Positions 1 through 8,445 of a DNA stretch of 53,208 nt are shown piece after piece. Under the pieces are notes generated by a model, which was not told the origin of the DNA, ran no database searches, and worked only from the letters and a program-made list of their open reading frames with translations. How positions within the stretch are numbered: the first letter of the stretch is position 1; every line of letters starts with the position of its first letter. The stretch lies in assembly GCA_021372055.1 (NCBI GenBank), contig JAJFVB010000265.1, forward strand, positions 1-53,208, given 5' to 3'. The DNA comes from Desulfobacteraceae bacterium (lineage in GTDB: Bacteria; Desulfobacterota; Syntrophobacteria; Syntrophobacterales; Syntrophobacteraceae). The translations under genes and the position numbers were made by a program.

Positions 1-114
1 GTAGATTAGGAAGATTGTCTGGAGCACCTCCCGGACCCACTGGGCGCCCAGCAGATAGGTGAACCTGTTCAGGATGCGGTGGGATTGCGCCGCGCTTTTG
101 GGCTCGGGGTTCAT
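1..114 (-). CDS. N-terminus of a probable polysaccharide flippase (partial)
   Basis: Only the first 38 codons lie in the window. The ATG at 114-112 overlaps the stop of the upstream glycosyltransferase as ATGA, so the two genes are probably translationally coupled. The visible residues begin with a polar stretch (MNPEPKSAAQ) and run into a segment LLGAQWVREVLQTIFLIY that resembles the first transmembrane helix of MATE-like Wzx/PST oligosaccharide flippases. The family call is inferred from this short hydrophobic start and from the neighbouring sugar transferase. It could be another multi-pass membrane protein of a surface polysaccharide locus. Confidence 0.5.
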   Translation of the reverse strand, partial: MNPEPKSAAQSHRILNRFTYLLGAQWVREVLQTIFLIY

Positions 115-1379
115 GTGCGTTCTTTATCGAAGGGCGCGCGGGCAGGTTCGGTCCGTGAGGCGCGGAGCTTTTCGTGAAAAAGCTCCAGCAGCGCCAGACA
201 GTTCCTGCGCAGGTCGAAATCGCGAAGCACCAACTCTCGCCCTCTTCGGGCCATTTCACGGGCACCTTCCGGATCGCGGGCGAACCGGACGATCGCATCG
301 GCTATCGCTTCTTCATCGCCCGACGGGACGAGAATGCCGGTATCGCCATTCCGGACGACCTCGGGTATCCCGCAAACATTTGTGGCCACAACCGGCAATC
401 CGCAACGCAGCGCTTCAACGATCACGTTGGGTATGCCGTCGCGGTCGCCCGCGGAATCGATAACGCTCGGCATGACGAAGATGTCTCCCGAGCACATGAA
501 ACCGGGGACATTTTCATACGAGACAGCACCCGGGAAGTCTATCTTATCGACCAGATCGAGCCCCCGGGCCAGGCGGAGCAGACGGCCCGCCCGAGGCCCC
601 CACCCGCCGAGCACAAGGCGAAAATCAACGCCCCTGTCCCGGAGCAGGCCGCAGGCGCGGATCAGGACATCGAAGCCCTTCTTGGGGACCAGCCGGCCCA
701 GGGCAAGTATGGTGGGGACCGGCCTCTCCAGGGGCGTCGCCGAGCGGCCGCCCATCGGAGGATGGCCGCTGTAGATCACACGGATTTTGTCTTCATGGCC
801 GGAAGCATGGAGGCGCAAGTGATTGACATTCGCATTGTTTTCCGTCCGGACAAGGATGGCGGCCCTGATTTTTTCCTCCAGCGCGCCGTCGGGCGGATAG
901 ATATCTCCGGCGTGTGCCGCGAAACTGAAGGGAATCCCCGTAAGCCGCGAGGCAACCCAGGCGGCGGTGGCGGGCCCGTTTGCCCAGGGAGCGTGGATAT
1001 GCTCGATTGATTCCTCCTGGAAGCGCCTGCCCAGGTGAAAGCCGCAAAGAAAGGCCCAGGAGTTCTCTCCCGCCGTTTCGGCATCGCACCACCTCCGCAG
1101 GAACACGGTGCGGAAGAGTTCCCGCGAAAGACGCGGTTTTCGCCTCACCCAGTACAGGAGGCCCGAAAACAGGTCCCGGATCTTCAGGAGGCCGAGCCTT
1201 TCGACCGGGACATCCGGGGTCCCCATGCCGGGCGAAAAACGGTTTGGGAACCTGCCGTAGAGGGCATGGACGGAAACCGGCAGGCCCAGCCGGTGTAGCT
1301 CCACGACTTCATTGAAGATAAAGGTTTCCGACGGCTTTGGAAACCAAAGCAGGACGTAGGCGGTCCGAACCCCGTCCAT
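111..1379 (-). CDS. Glycosyltransferase, GT4 family (GT-B fold)
   Basis: The 422-residue product is the usual size for a GT4 retaining glycosyltransferase, which moves a sugar from an activated nucleotide donor onto a lipid-linked or polysaccharide acceptor at the inner face of the membrane. The N-terminal half has the acceptor-domain signature SETFIFNEVVEL and the HIHAPWANGPATAAW stretch. The C-terminal half has the donor-site pattern ALGRLVPKKGFDVLI, the loop FVMPS and the EX7E-type segment GIPNVIVEALRCGLPVVAT. Its stop codon overlaps the start of the following membrane protein. This points to capsule, O-antigen or exopolysaccharide assembly, but the sugar cannot be told from sequence. Confidence 0.9.
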   Translation of the reverse strand: MDGVRTAYVLLWFPKPSETFIFNEVVELHRLGLPVSVHALYGRFPNRFSPGMGTPDVPVERLGLLKIRDLFSGLLYWVRRKPRLSRELFRTVFLRRWCDAETAGENSWAFLCGFHLGRRFQEESIEHIHAPWANGPATAAWVASRLTGIPFSFAAHAGDIYPPDGALEEKIRAAILVRTENNANVNHLRLHASGHEDKIRVIYSGHPPMGGRSATPLERPVPTILALGRLVPKKGFDVLIRACGLLRDRGVDFRLVLGGWGPRAGRLLRLARGLDLVDKIDFPGAVSYENVPGFMCSGDIFVMPSVIDSAGDRDGIPNVIVEALRCGLPVVATNVCGIPEVVRNGDTGILVPSGDEEAIADAIVRFARDPEGAREMARRGRELVLRDFDLRRNCLALLELFHEKLRASRTEPARAPFDKERT

Positions 1380-1731
1380 GGCCGCCCGCGCCGGGGCGTA
1401 ATCCGGAGACGTGTTTCCCGGCTCTCTTTTCTTTTTTGCTTTAATGCCGTTCCTCTGATATTTTTTGGAAACTCTGTCAAACCGAATATATCAATCTCTG
1501 CTAAGTGGCTCGATCATACGGGCTTTGCTTTTTTTACTCAAGTTGGAACTCCCTCGTTTCGCATGCTTCTGAAGCGGAAAGGCTCCGGACCCGCTTCGCC
1601 AATCCGGATCATGATGGGAGTTTGTTCCGGGGGGACACACCCCCCGCCCGGCATCTTAGGAATGGATAATTGCACGGCGGAAGCGCGCCACACGGCACTT
1701 TGCGCCGCCGCCGGCTTCTGGGGCGAACCGC
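1380..1731. other. Intergenic region between divergent genes
   Basis: This 352-base gap separates the minus-strand glycosyltransferase from the plus-strand SGNH gene, so it should hold promoters for both. The part around 1430-1560 is clearly more AT-rich than its surroundings. A short G5/C5 hairpin lies near 1628-1648. I see no convincing sigma70 pair and no coding potential. Confidence 0.4.
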
Positions 1732-2793
1732 ATGAAATGGCTTCTCGGTATCGTTTTACGAATCCTGAAGTACCTCCTGCTCCTCCTGCTCTTCGTCGAA
1801 GCCTCCAGTTTCCTCATCGTATCGGTCAGCAACTACATCATTTACGGTCACATCCACGAAGGCAGCCGGGTCCGCTATGATCCATACGCGCTTTTTCTGA
1901 ACACCGAGGGACAGCGCCACACGGCGTACAATGCATCCGAACCCGGCGCGGAGGACGTCACCATATGGATGTTCGGGGGGTCCACCATGCGAGGCGCGAC
2001 GGACTACGACGCTCTGACCATCCCGAGCCTGCTCGCCCAGGGGCTGAACGCGTGGGGCGCAAACACACGGTACACGGCCGTAAACTTCGGAGAAAACTCC
2101 TTCAACGGCCTGATGGAAACGAAGTATTTCCAGAAGATCATGGTAGAAAACCCGGACCCGAAGCCCAACGTCATTATCTTCTACGACGGGGCAAACGAAT
2201 ACGTCTATTTCGCGCAGCACGGTCATTACGGTCATCACGGTTACCGGCGGGTGAGGGGCTTGATCGAAAGCTATCGCAGCAGCCCCTTCGGCCTCGTGAA
2301 ACCGTTTGCCGCCGCGCTGCACGCATCCTTTACCAAAGAACTCTACGACAAGATCATGCAGGTGTTCGTGCCCATTGAAATGGACTCCGAATCGCTGCGC
2401 CGGTTTGTCGATGATTCCGAAAAACGCTACGACTACATGGATGCGCAGGCCAGGGCGGTAAGCGCCCGGTTCATCCTCTTCTGGCAGCCCGCCCTGTGGG
2501 TTGAAACGGCCGAAGTCGCTCCGGCCGTCCGCGGGATCGAGCAGAAGGGCCTCATCAGTTCCGACAGGTTCAAGATCATGAGACGGAATTTCATGACCGT
2601 CTACGGCGCGCTCGCCGAGCGTTTGCAGAGGAAACCCTACTTCGTGGACTTCCGCAACGTGCTCTGCTCCCGGACCGAACCGGCCTACCAGCCGGACGGC
2701 GTGCATCTTACCGACAGCGGGAGGAGAATCGTGGCGGAGGCAATGCGGGTGGAGATCGAAAATAGGCTTAACAAACCCGGAGAACGTTCGTGA
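1732..2793 (+). CDS. Membrane-anchored SGNH/GDSL-fold hydrolase-like protein
   Basis: The 353-residue protein has one N-terminal hydrophobic helix (about residues 4-32, rich in Leu) and then a periplasmic-type domain with the SGNH blocks. Block I reads FGGSTMRG, with Gly in place of the Asp of GDS but the nucleophile Ser kept. Block II is VNFGENSFNG, block III YDGANE with its Asn, and block V DGVHLT with the Asp-x-x-His pair. Such proteins are esterases or acyl transferases that act on surface glycans or lipids. It is 43 bases ahead of the radical SAM gene on the same strand. The substrate is unknown. The location beside glycosyltransferases suggests O-acyl editing of an envelope glycan or lipid, which is inference. 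Confidence 0.8.
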   Translation: MKWLLGIVLRILKYLLLLLLFVEASSFLIVSVSNYIIYGHIHEGSRVRYDPYALFLNTEGQRHTAYNASEPGAEDVTIWMFGGSTMRGATDYDALTIPSLLAQGLNAWGANTRYTAVNFGENSFNGLMETKYFQKIMVENPDPKPNVIIFYDGANEYVYFAQHGHYGHHGYRRVRGLIESYRSSPFGLVKPFAAALHASFTKELYDKIMQVFVPIEMDSESLRRFVDDSEKRYDYMDAQARAVSARFILFWQPALWVETAEVAPAVRGIEQKGLISSDRFKIMRRNFMTVYGALAERLQRKPYFVDFRNVLCSRTEPAYQPDGVHLTDSGRRIVAEAMRVEIENRLNKPGERS

Positions 2794-2836
2794 GAAGCAT
2801 CTTTTCGTGAGCGAACCGGGGAAATCGGGAGATTTG

Positions 2837-4423
2837 ATGAGAGTTTTGCTGTTAAACCCGGCGCTTCCCTTCGGCACCTGGACATTCAGGCAAGTCTGCA
2901 ATGCTCTGGGCGCAAAATCCCTCGTGGCCCCTCTCGGCCTTGTCACCATAGCGGCAATGCTTCCTGCCGAATGGGATGCGCGGTTCATCGACCTGAACTC
3001 GCGGAGGCCGACCGAACAGGAGTGGCAGTGGGCCGATCTTGTGATGATCTCCGGCATGCTGATGCAGCGGGAAAACACGCGAAACCTTGTCCGGGAAGCC
3101 AAAGACAGGGGAAAGATCGTCGCGGCCGGAGGTCCCTACGCCACTTCGCTGCCGGATGAAATCCTTGAGGCCGGCGCCGATTTCCTCGTCCGGGGAGAGG
3201 CGGAAGAAACCATATCCCGGCTGGTCGCTTCACTTCGAGCGGGGACCCCTGGAGCCGTGTTCGAGGAATCCGGAAAGCCGGACATCACGAAATCCCCCGT
3301 ACCCCGTTTCGATCTCCTGCGTTTCGAAGACTACGCGATGATTCCGATCCAGACATCGAGAGGCTGCCCCTTCGACTGCGAGTTCTGCGATGTGGTCAAC
3401 CTCAACGGGCGAACGCCGCGCCACAAGAACCCCGATCAGGTCATCCGGGAGTTGGAGGCAATCTACAATCACGGGTGGCGCAGCCAGGTCTTCATATGTG
3501 ACGACAATTTCGTCGGGAACAAGCAGCATGCCCGCGCCGTTTTGCAAAAACTCATTCCATGGATGAAAAGCCACGGGGAACCGTTCGTGTTTGCCACCCA
3601 GGCCTCCGTTAACCTGGGGCAGGACAAGGAATTGATGGACCTGATGACGGAGGCCAATTTCAACCACATCCTGGTGGGGGTCGAATCCCCCGATGAGGAT
3701 GTCCTGACCCGGACGAACAAACATCAGAACGTCCGCAATCCTCTTGTCGAGTCCCTGAGGAATATGAACCGGAACGGCCTGATCGTGTGGGCGAGCTTCA
3801 TCATCGGATTCGATAACGAAAAGAGCGGAGCAGGCAGGAGGATCTGCGAATTCGTCGAAGCGGTAGGGATTCCGGTGCCCACGGTAAACACACTTCGCAT
3901 TCTACCCCACACGAAACTGTGGAAAAGGCTGGAAGCCGAAGGAAGGCTCATCGAAGACAAAGGGGACGCCAACATGATCGGCGGGCCTCTCAACTACGTG
4001 CCCGCACGGCCCCAGTCGGAAATTCTGGCCGAGTATCTTGCCACGATAGATCGCCTCTATGAACCGGCGGGGTATTTGGCGCGGACCTTCAGGTATTTTT
4101 TATCGATGCGGCCGACCCGCGCCGCCCTGGGTCGCGCCGGGGGGGGCGGCGATTCGAAGCACGCCCGCTCCTCGCGCAACGCGCCCAGGCTGTCGTCCAC
4201 CCTGCGGTTTTTGTGGCGCCAGGGAGTCCGGTCCGAACACAGGGTTCAGTTCTGGAGGCAGTTGGTCCGGATGCACCGGGAAAATCCCAGCCGGATGATA
4301 AGCTATCTCGATTCGTGCGCCCTGGGAGAAAATCTGTTCTCATTCCGTGAGCGCATTCCGGCGTGGGCGACAGGGAGAAGAAGACCTCCGGCTCCCCGGG
4401 AGGATCCGGAAAAATCCTCGTAG
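2837..4423 (+). CDS. B12-binding radical SAM protein (DUF4070-type)
   Basis: The N-terminal 130 residues form a cobalamin-binding Rossmann domain (MRVLLLNPALPFG, PLGLVTIAAMLP, then VAAGGPYATSLP). The radical SAM core follows with the cluster motif CPFDCEFC after TSRG at about residues 174-185. The rest matches the DUF4070-type C-terminal region. These enzymes reduce SAM and often methylate or rearrange unactivated carbons. I place the start at ATG 2837 because GGGAG ends five bases upstream. A GTG at 2807 would add ten residues but has no better ribosome site. The gene lies between an SGNH protein and a GNAT acyltransferase, so a lipid or glycan substrate is possible but not shown. Confidence 0.85.
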   Translation: MRVLLLNPALPFGTWTFRQVCNALGAKSLVAPLGLVTIAAMLPAEWDARFIDLNSRRPTEQEWQWADLVMISGMLMQRENTRNLVREAKDRGKIVAAGGPYATSLPDEILEAGADFLVRGEAEETISRLVASLRAGTPGAVFEESGKPDITKSPVPRFDLLRFEDYAMIPIQTSRGCPFDCEFCDVVNLNGRTPRHKNPDQVIRELEAIYNHGWRSQVFICDDNFVGNKQHARAVLQKLIPWMKSHGEPFVFATQASVNLGQDKELMDLMTEANFNHILVGVESPDEDVLTRTNKHQNVRNPLVESLRNMNRNGLIVWASFIIGFDNEKSGAGRRICEFVEAVGIPVPTVNTLRILPHTKLWKRLEAEGRLIEDKGDANMIGGPLNYVPARPQSEILAEYLATIDRLYEPAGYLARTFRYFLSMRPTRAALGRAGGGGDSKHARSSRNAPRLSSTLRFLWRQGVRSEHRVQFWRQLVRMHRENPSRMISYLDSCALGENLFSFRERIPAWATGRRRPPAPREDPEKSS

Positions 4424-4439
4424 CATACTGATCCGGAAA

Positions 4440-4454
4440 TCCCTATTATAGGGA
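4440..4454 (+). terminator. Small perfect hairpin after the radical SAM gene
   Basis: TCCCTA and TAGGGA form a 6-bp stem with a TTA loop 16 bases after the stop codon at 4423. No U-rich tail follows directly, so it is only a weak intrinsic terminator candidate. It may instead stabilise the 3' end. Confidence 0.25.
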
Positions 4455-4558
4455 ACCGCCTTTCCTATCAGCGCCGTCGGCAACCGGAGGCGCCGGATGG
4501 CGAAGTTTCCGCATCGCTGCGAATCGGCATCCCGGGCTCACGGAGGTTGCGCGCCAAA

Positions 4559-5707
4559 ATGGAAGTGGAAATCCGTCCCGTGAAGGATCGAGGAGACCTC
4601 CGGAGATTCATCCGTCTGCCTGAAGAAATTCACACCGGACACACCACCTGGGTTCCCCCTCTTTACATGCACGAACGTCCGTACTTTGATCCGCGTAAAA
4701 ACAGCTCGTCGGCTTTCTGCGACAGTATCCTCCTCCTGGCCTTCAGGGCGGAAAAGGTCGTCGGGCGCATCATGGGGATCGTAAATCATCGCTACAACGC
4801 GCTGAGACAGGAAACGACCGCAAGGTTTTCCTGTCTTGAGACAAACGGTGCGGACGAAACCGCGAAAATGCTCCTGAGCCGGGTGGAGGATTGGGCGCGG
4901 TTTTTGGGCATGACGAAAATTGTCGGCCCCTACGGCTTTTCGGACCAGGACCCCGAGGGGTTTCTTGTCGAAGGGTTCGAGCATCGCGCAACCATTGGCA
5001 CTTACTGCAATTTCGACTGGATGCCGATTCTGGTGGAGGAGGCCGGCTATTCCAAGGAAATCGACTACGTGACATTCCGTATCGACGTGCCGAAAGACGA
5101 AAAAGAGGTGCGCGACCGGATGGTCGTTTATGAAAGAGCGCGGGACCTGATATCCGCGAGAAGCGGTATAGAACTGGTACGGCTGGAAACCAGGAAGGAT
5201 GCGAGGCGGTGGGCCAGGCCGGTTTTCCGCCTGATGAACGAGAGCTTCACAAAAAGCCGCATCTACGGTTACTGTCCTTTGAACGAGAGCGAAATGGACG
5301 ACCTGGCGCGGAAGTACCTGCCCCTGCTGGACCCGCGGTTCGTCGCCGTGGCGAGGAAGGGGGAAGAGCCGGTCGGATTCATAATCGGCCTCCCCGACAT
5401 GTCGGAAGGCTTTCGGAAGGCGCGGGGAAGGGTGCTGCCGTTCGGGTTTGTCCACGTCCTCTCATCGAGGAGCAGGTCCCGGCAGCTCGATCTGCTTCTC
5501 GGGGCGGTCAAGGAAGAATACCGCCGGGCGGGGGTGCTCGGAATCCTGGCCGTCAAGCTCGGACTCTCCGCTCACAAGGCCGGTATGGAATGGGTTGACA
5601 CGCATCACGTCATGGAGACGAACCGCAAGATGATCCGGGAATACGAAAGGCTGGGGGGGAGGATCTACAAGCGTTTCAGGGTGTATCAAAAGCAGCTCGT
5701 CCCCTGA
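4559..5707 (+). CDS. GNAT-fold acyltransferase, candidate bacterial ceramide synthase
   Basis: The 382-residue protein begins with a pattern typical of a long GNAT family (VEIRPVKDRGDLRRFIRLP, then TWVPPL), keeps a core strand and turn VVGRIMGIVNHRYN, and has a second acyltransferase-like half ending in ETNRKMIREYERLGG. In Caulobacter the bacterial ceramide synthase bCerS, which N-acylates sphinganine, is a GNAT-superfamily protein of about this size with this start. The resemblance is from memory. The nearby FAAL-ACP-oxoamine synthase, SDR and ceramide-glucosyltransferase-like genes support this role. ATG 4559 is preferred: CGGAGG lies just before the in-frame TTG 4547, which leaves no spacing for that start. 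An unrelated N-acyltransferase role is the alternative. Confidence 0.7.
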   Translation: MEVEIRPVKDRGDLRRFIRLPEEIHTGHTTWVPPLYMHERPYFDPRKNSSSAFCDSILLLAFRAEKVVGRIMGIVNHRYNALRQETTARFSCLETNGADETAKMLLSRVEDWARFLGMTKIVGPYGFSDQDPEGFLVEGFEHRATIGTYCNFDWMPILVEEAGYSKEIDYVTFRIDVPKDEKEVRDRMVVYERARDLISARSGIELVRLETRKDARRWARPVFRLMNESFTKSRIYGYCPLNESEMDDLARKYLPLLDPRFVAVARKGEEPVGFIIGLPDMSEGFRKARGRVLPFGFVHVLSSRSRSRQLDLLLGAVKEEYRRAGVLGILAVKLGLSAHKAGMEWVDTHHVMETNRKMIREYERLGGRIYKRFRVYQKQLVP

Positions 5708-5737
5708 AAAGAGCGCGTGCGATCCCTCGTTTCGGGC

Positions 5738-6100
5738 TCACGGGCCCTCGCGACGCCTTGCTTTCAAGGTGAGGCTGAATCCTGTGCTCGTCCTGAGCAC
5801 GCCGGAAATTTCGTCATCTCCGGTGAATTTGCCCCGAAAGCTATGGCCCGTGTAGTGGGAGGCGAAGATCGAATCCCCTTCGATCGTTCCGCTGAAGTGG
5901 TAGGTGGATACCTCGCGGAATGGTTCCTGAAGGAAAACGACTCCCCGGATCTTGTCCCCCTCGCGCTCCATTTGCGCCACGGCCCGGGAGAACAGGTACC
6001 GGGCTTCCCACGCCTCCGCGGATTCGGCCCGGAGAGGGAATGCACCCCAGCAGCCGAGCAGGATCAGCATCACGCACAGAGGGCGCGAGAACCTTTTCAT
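5738..6100 (-). CDS. Small secreted protein of unknown function
   Basis: The 120-residue product starts MKRFSRPLCVMLILLG and has an Ala-rich cleavage region near PLRAESAEA, a clear signal peptide for export to the periplasm. The mature part is beta-rich and polar, with a run of strand-like pieces (YHFSGTIEGDSIFASHYTGH). No family was recognised. Its ATG overlaps the stop of the upstream GT2 gene as ATGA, so the two are probably made from one message and may act in the same lipid or glycan step. Confidence 0.65.
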   Translation of the reverse strand: MKRFSRPLCVMLILLGCWGAFPLRAESAEAWEARYLFSRAVAQMEREGDKIRGVVFLQEPFREVSTYHFSGTIEGDSIFASHYTGHSFRGKFTGDDEISGVLRTSTGFSLTLKARRREGP

Positions 6101-7257
6101 TCCCTATCCCGCACCTGCGTCACATCCCCTCCCCAGGCGACTTTGTAACGGATTCCCTTCCAGTCGATGTGATCGGTCCGGAGAGTCTCCATGTGAGACC
6201 ATCCGGCCAGCAGCAGGGTAGCAAAGAAGGCGCAGATCCAAAGAAGGACGGGCCCGGGGTCGGGGTGGCTCCTCCTCAATGCGATTCCCAATCCGGCGAC
6301 AAGCCCGAGAAATAAAGACGACGACAGCGCGACGGAGGGGGCGGCAAGCCCCATGCCGCCCAGCAAAGTCGCGGCAATCGAGAAGACAATGAGCGCGGCG
6401 GCCAGATCGCAGACCATGCCGCAAGCGGCCCATGACACGGGACAGCAGAATTTGAGATAGAGCCACTGGCGTATGAGCCACTCATTCCAGCCTGCCAGGG
6501 TCTCCGATGCGATGGGCGTGGCAAGTGCGGCTCCGGTACTGAGCGAGGTATAGATGCCCCGCTTTTTCAGATGCGCGGCCAAGGCGACGTCATCGACCAC
6601 CTTGCGCGCCCACAAGCCCGGTATCTCCAGCCGTTCGATGTCTTCAGTTCTGATCGCGGTCGCTCCCCCCCACGGCTGGTTGAGGAATGGAAAGCCCTTG
6701 GTGAGAAAAAGCATCAGCACCGAGCATGCCCGCCCGATCTGCGCAATGGATCGGCCCATTGGCAGCGCGTGGTGGTATCCGGAGGTCACGATCGCCTCTC
6801 CGGCCGCGATTGGGGCCGTGAGGTTTTTCAGCCAGTCCGGAAGCGCCAGGCGCGTGCTGTCGCCGAAGACGGTGATTTCGGAATCCGCGGGCGGTTCGCG
6901 AAGCCCTCTCAGGATGCTGTGGTTTTTCTGGCCGCATACGGTTGCCCGGCCGCTGTGGACGAGTTTTGCGCGCGGCGCTTGAGCGATCTCGTCACGGATG
7001 ACGGCCGCCGCCGGATCTTCCGCGTCCCTCGTTACGAATACGATCTCATATTCCGGGTAATCCTGCCTGAGCAGCGACCGGATACACGGCGCCAGACACT
7101 CGCCGGCACCCGATGCCGGCACGATGCACCGGACCTTTCCCGATTTCGCGGGCCTTGCCGTCTGCGGCCTCCCGCGCAGGCGCCTTCCCCCGCACACGAT
7201 CAGCACAAACAGCCCCGCAGCCAGGAGGAATTGAGCGAAGGCGACAAAGTGGATCAA
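6097..7257 (-). CDS. GT2 membrane glycosyltransferase, ceramide glucosyltransferase-like
   Basis: A transmembrane helix at the N-terminus (HFVAFAQFLLAAGLFVLIV) is followed by a GT-A catalytic domain: VRCIVPASGAGECLAPCI, a DST metal site in VFGDSTRLALPDW, GGATAIRTEDIE, the acid-base VVDDVALAAHLKKRG, and an RQW segment that stands where the (Q/R)xxRW motif belongs. C-terminal helices and the end motif IDWKGIRYKV are as in ceramide glucosyltransferases and HpnI-type enzymes. The start is TTG 7257, with GGGAG six bases upstream. The longer frame to 7332 would run into the SDR gene. With the SDR upstream and the FAAL-ACP-synthase beyond it, glycosylation of a ceramide-like or hopanoid-like lipid is the likely job. 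Confidence 0.8.
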   Translation of the reverse strand: MIHFVAFAQFLLAAGLFVLIVCGGRRLRGRPQTARPAKSGKVRCIVPASGAGECLAPCIRSLLRQDYPEYEIVFVTRDAEDPAAAVIRDEIAQAPRAKLVHSGRATVCGQKNHSILRGLREPPADSEITVFGDSTRLALPDWLKNLTAPIAAGEAIVTSGYHHALPMGRSIAQIGRACSVLMLFLTKGFPFLNQPWGGATAIRTEDIERLEIPGLWARKVVDDVALAAHLKKRGIYTSLSTGAALATPIASETLAGWNEWLIRQWLYLKFCCPVSWAACGMVCDLAAALIVFSIAATLLGGMGLAAPSVALSSSLFLGLVAGLGIALRRSHPDPGPVLLWICAFFATLLLAGWSHMETLRTDHIDWKGIRYKVAWGGDVTQVRDRE

Positions 7258-7276
7258 TCGTTTCTCCCGTTTTATA

Positions 7277-8257
7277 TCAGAGCCATTTTTCCCGGATGTA
7301 CCATTCGGCGGTCCGCCGTATTCCCTCCTCAAGGGATACGCGGGCCTCCCAGCCGAATTTTTCCCGAAGCGACCGGTTGCTGCACAGCCACGCCTGCTGT
7401 TTCATCTCCAGGACTTTTTGACGCCCCATGACGGCGGGCTTTCCCGTGACGGAAGAAACCGCGTCCAGGACCACCGCGATGGCATCGAAAAAGGCGGCCG
7501 GAAGCCTGAGCGGAATCAGGCGCGGGTTGCCGAGCGCTTTCCGGATGGCGCTTCCAAGCGCCGTGAGAGAGCAGGGGTCGTTATTTGCCACAAAGTGGGC
7601 CTCGCCTGATACGGGCCGGTTGATTGCCGCCATGACCGCATCGACCATATCGTCCACGTATACGATGGAAAACCGCCGCTCGCCGTTTCCGAGCAGCGGC
7701 AGAACGCCTCTGCGCACCCACTTGAAATAGTGATAGAGGTTCTTTTCCCTCGGGCCGTAAACGACTCCGGGCCGCAGGATTACAAAGTTGTTGCCGTTTT
7801 GAGAGCCCCACTGTCTCACGTGTGCTTCGGCGGCAAGTTTGCTCTCGCCGTAGTGGCTGATCGGCGCCGGCGGCGAGGTTTCATCCACCGGGGAAAAGGG
7901 TGAAGAAGGACCGGCCGCGGCCAGGGAACTGATGTAGACCAGCCTGTGAGACGGTCGGAGCGCGTCGAGCAGACGCAGCGTAAGATCGGTATTGGCCTCG
8001 AAATACCCCTGCCTGTTCGGGGCGCGTGTTGCCCCTGCGCAGTGGACAACCGTGTCGGCCCCGCGAAGGGCGTCCTTCAGAAGAGCGTCGCCTGCGCCGA
8101 AACCCGGAAAGATCCTTGCCCCCGCAATGTCGAGCCGGGAAGCGATGTTGCTTTGGGTTCTCAGCCAGAGGCGAACGTCGCAGCCGTCGCGCGCCAGCCT
8201 TTGGGCTACGTGCGATCCGATAAAACCGCTCGCTCCGGTCAGCATTACAGCATGCAA
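7277..8257 (-). CDS. NAD-dependent epimerase/dehydratase (extended SDR), candidate ketosphinganine or ceramide reductase
   Basis: The 326-residue protein is an extended short-chain dehydrogenase: nucleotide-binding TGASGFIGSH at the start, VVHCAGATR, the SSLAAAG active-site serine region, and catalytic YGESK. The C-terminal substrate half is typical of the 3-beta-HSD and dihydroflavonol reductase branch. In bacterial sphingolipid synthesis CerR belongs to this fold and reduces the 3-oxo group. The position next to the oxoamine synthase fusion fits that. A TTG start at 8257 is kept because AAAGGA lies about eight bases upstream. The ATG at 8245 has no such site. A sugar epimerase role is the main alternative. 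Confidence 0.8.
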   Translation of the reverse strand: MHAVMLTGASGFIGSHVAQRLARDGCDVRLWLRTQSNIASRLDIAGARIFPGFGAGDALLKDALRGADTVVHCAGATRAPNRQGYFEANTDLTLRLLDALRPSHRLVYISSLAAAGPSSPFSPVDETSPPAPISHYGESKLAAEAHVRQWGSQNGNNFVILRPGVVYGPREKNLYHYFKWVRRGVLPLLGNGERRFSIVYVDDMVDAVMAAINRPVSGEAHFVANNDPCSLTALGSAIRKALGNPRLIPLRLPAAFFDAIAVVLDAVSSVTGKPAVMGRQKVLEMKQQAWLCSNRSLREKFGWEARVSLEEGIRRTAEWYIREKWL

Positions 8258-8401
8258 ATGAGGATTCCTTTCGCTCTGCGCGGTGATTATCTGTATGACA
8301 GGAAATATTCGAAGTGTTCACGTCAACATACTACATTTTCGATGGCAACGGCAAATATCCCTCTATACCGGGTAATTCGATGTTTACACCAAATGGGAGA
8401 T

Positions 8402-8431
8402 TTGCTATTAATTTTTGCTTACACGCATAAA
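8402..8431 (+). promoter_or_regulatory. Weak candidate sigma70 promoter for the FAAL-ACP-synthase gene
   Basis: TTGCTA (8402-8407) and CATAAA (8426-8431) are 18 bases apart in an AT-rich gap between divergent genes. The transcript would begin only a few bases before the ATG at 8446, so the leader would be very short. This is a pattern match only. Confidence 0.25.
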
Positions 8432-8445
8432 AAGAGCCCATCTGT

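Noticed and set aside
1563..1880. A 105-codon frame crossing the start of the SGNH gene
   Set aside because: It overlaps the SGNH gene in another frame, has no protein-like pattern and no ribosome site.
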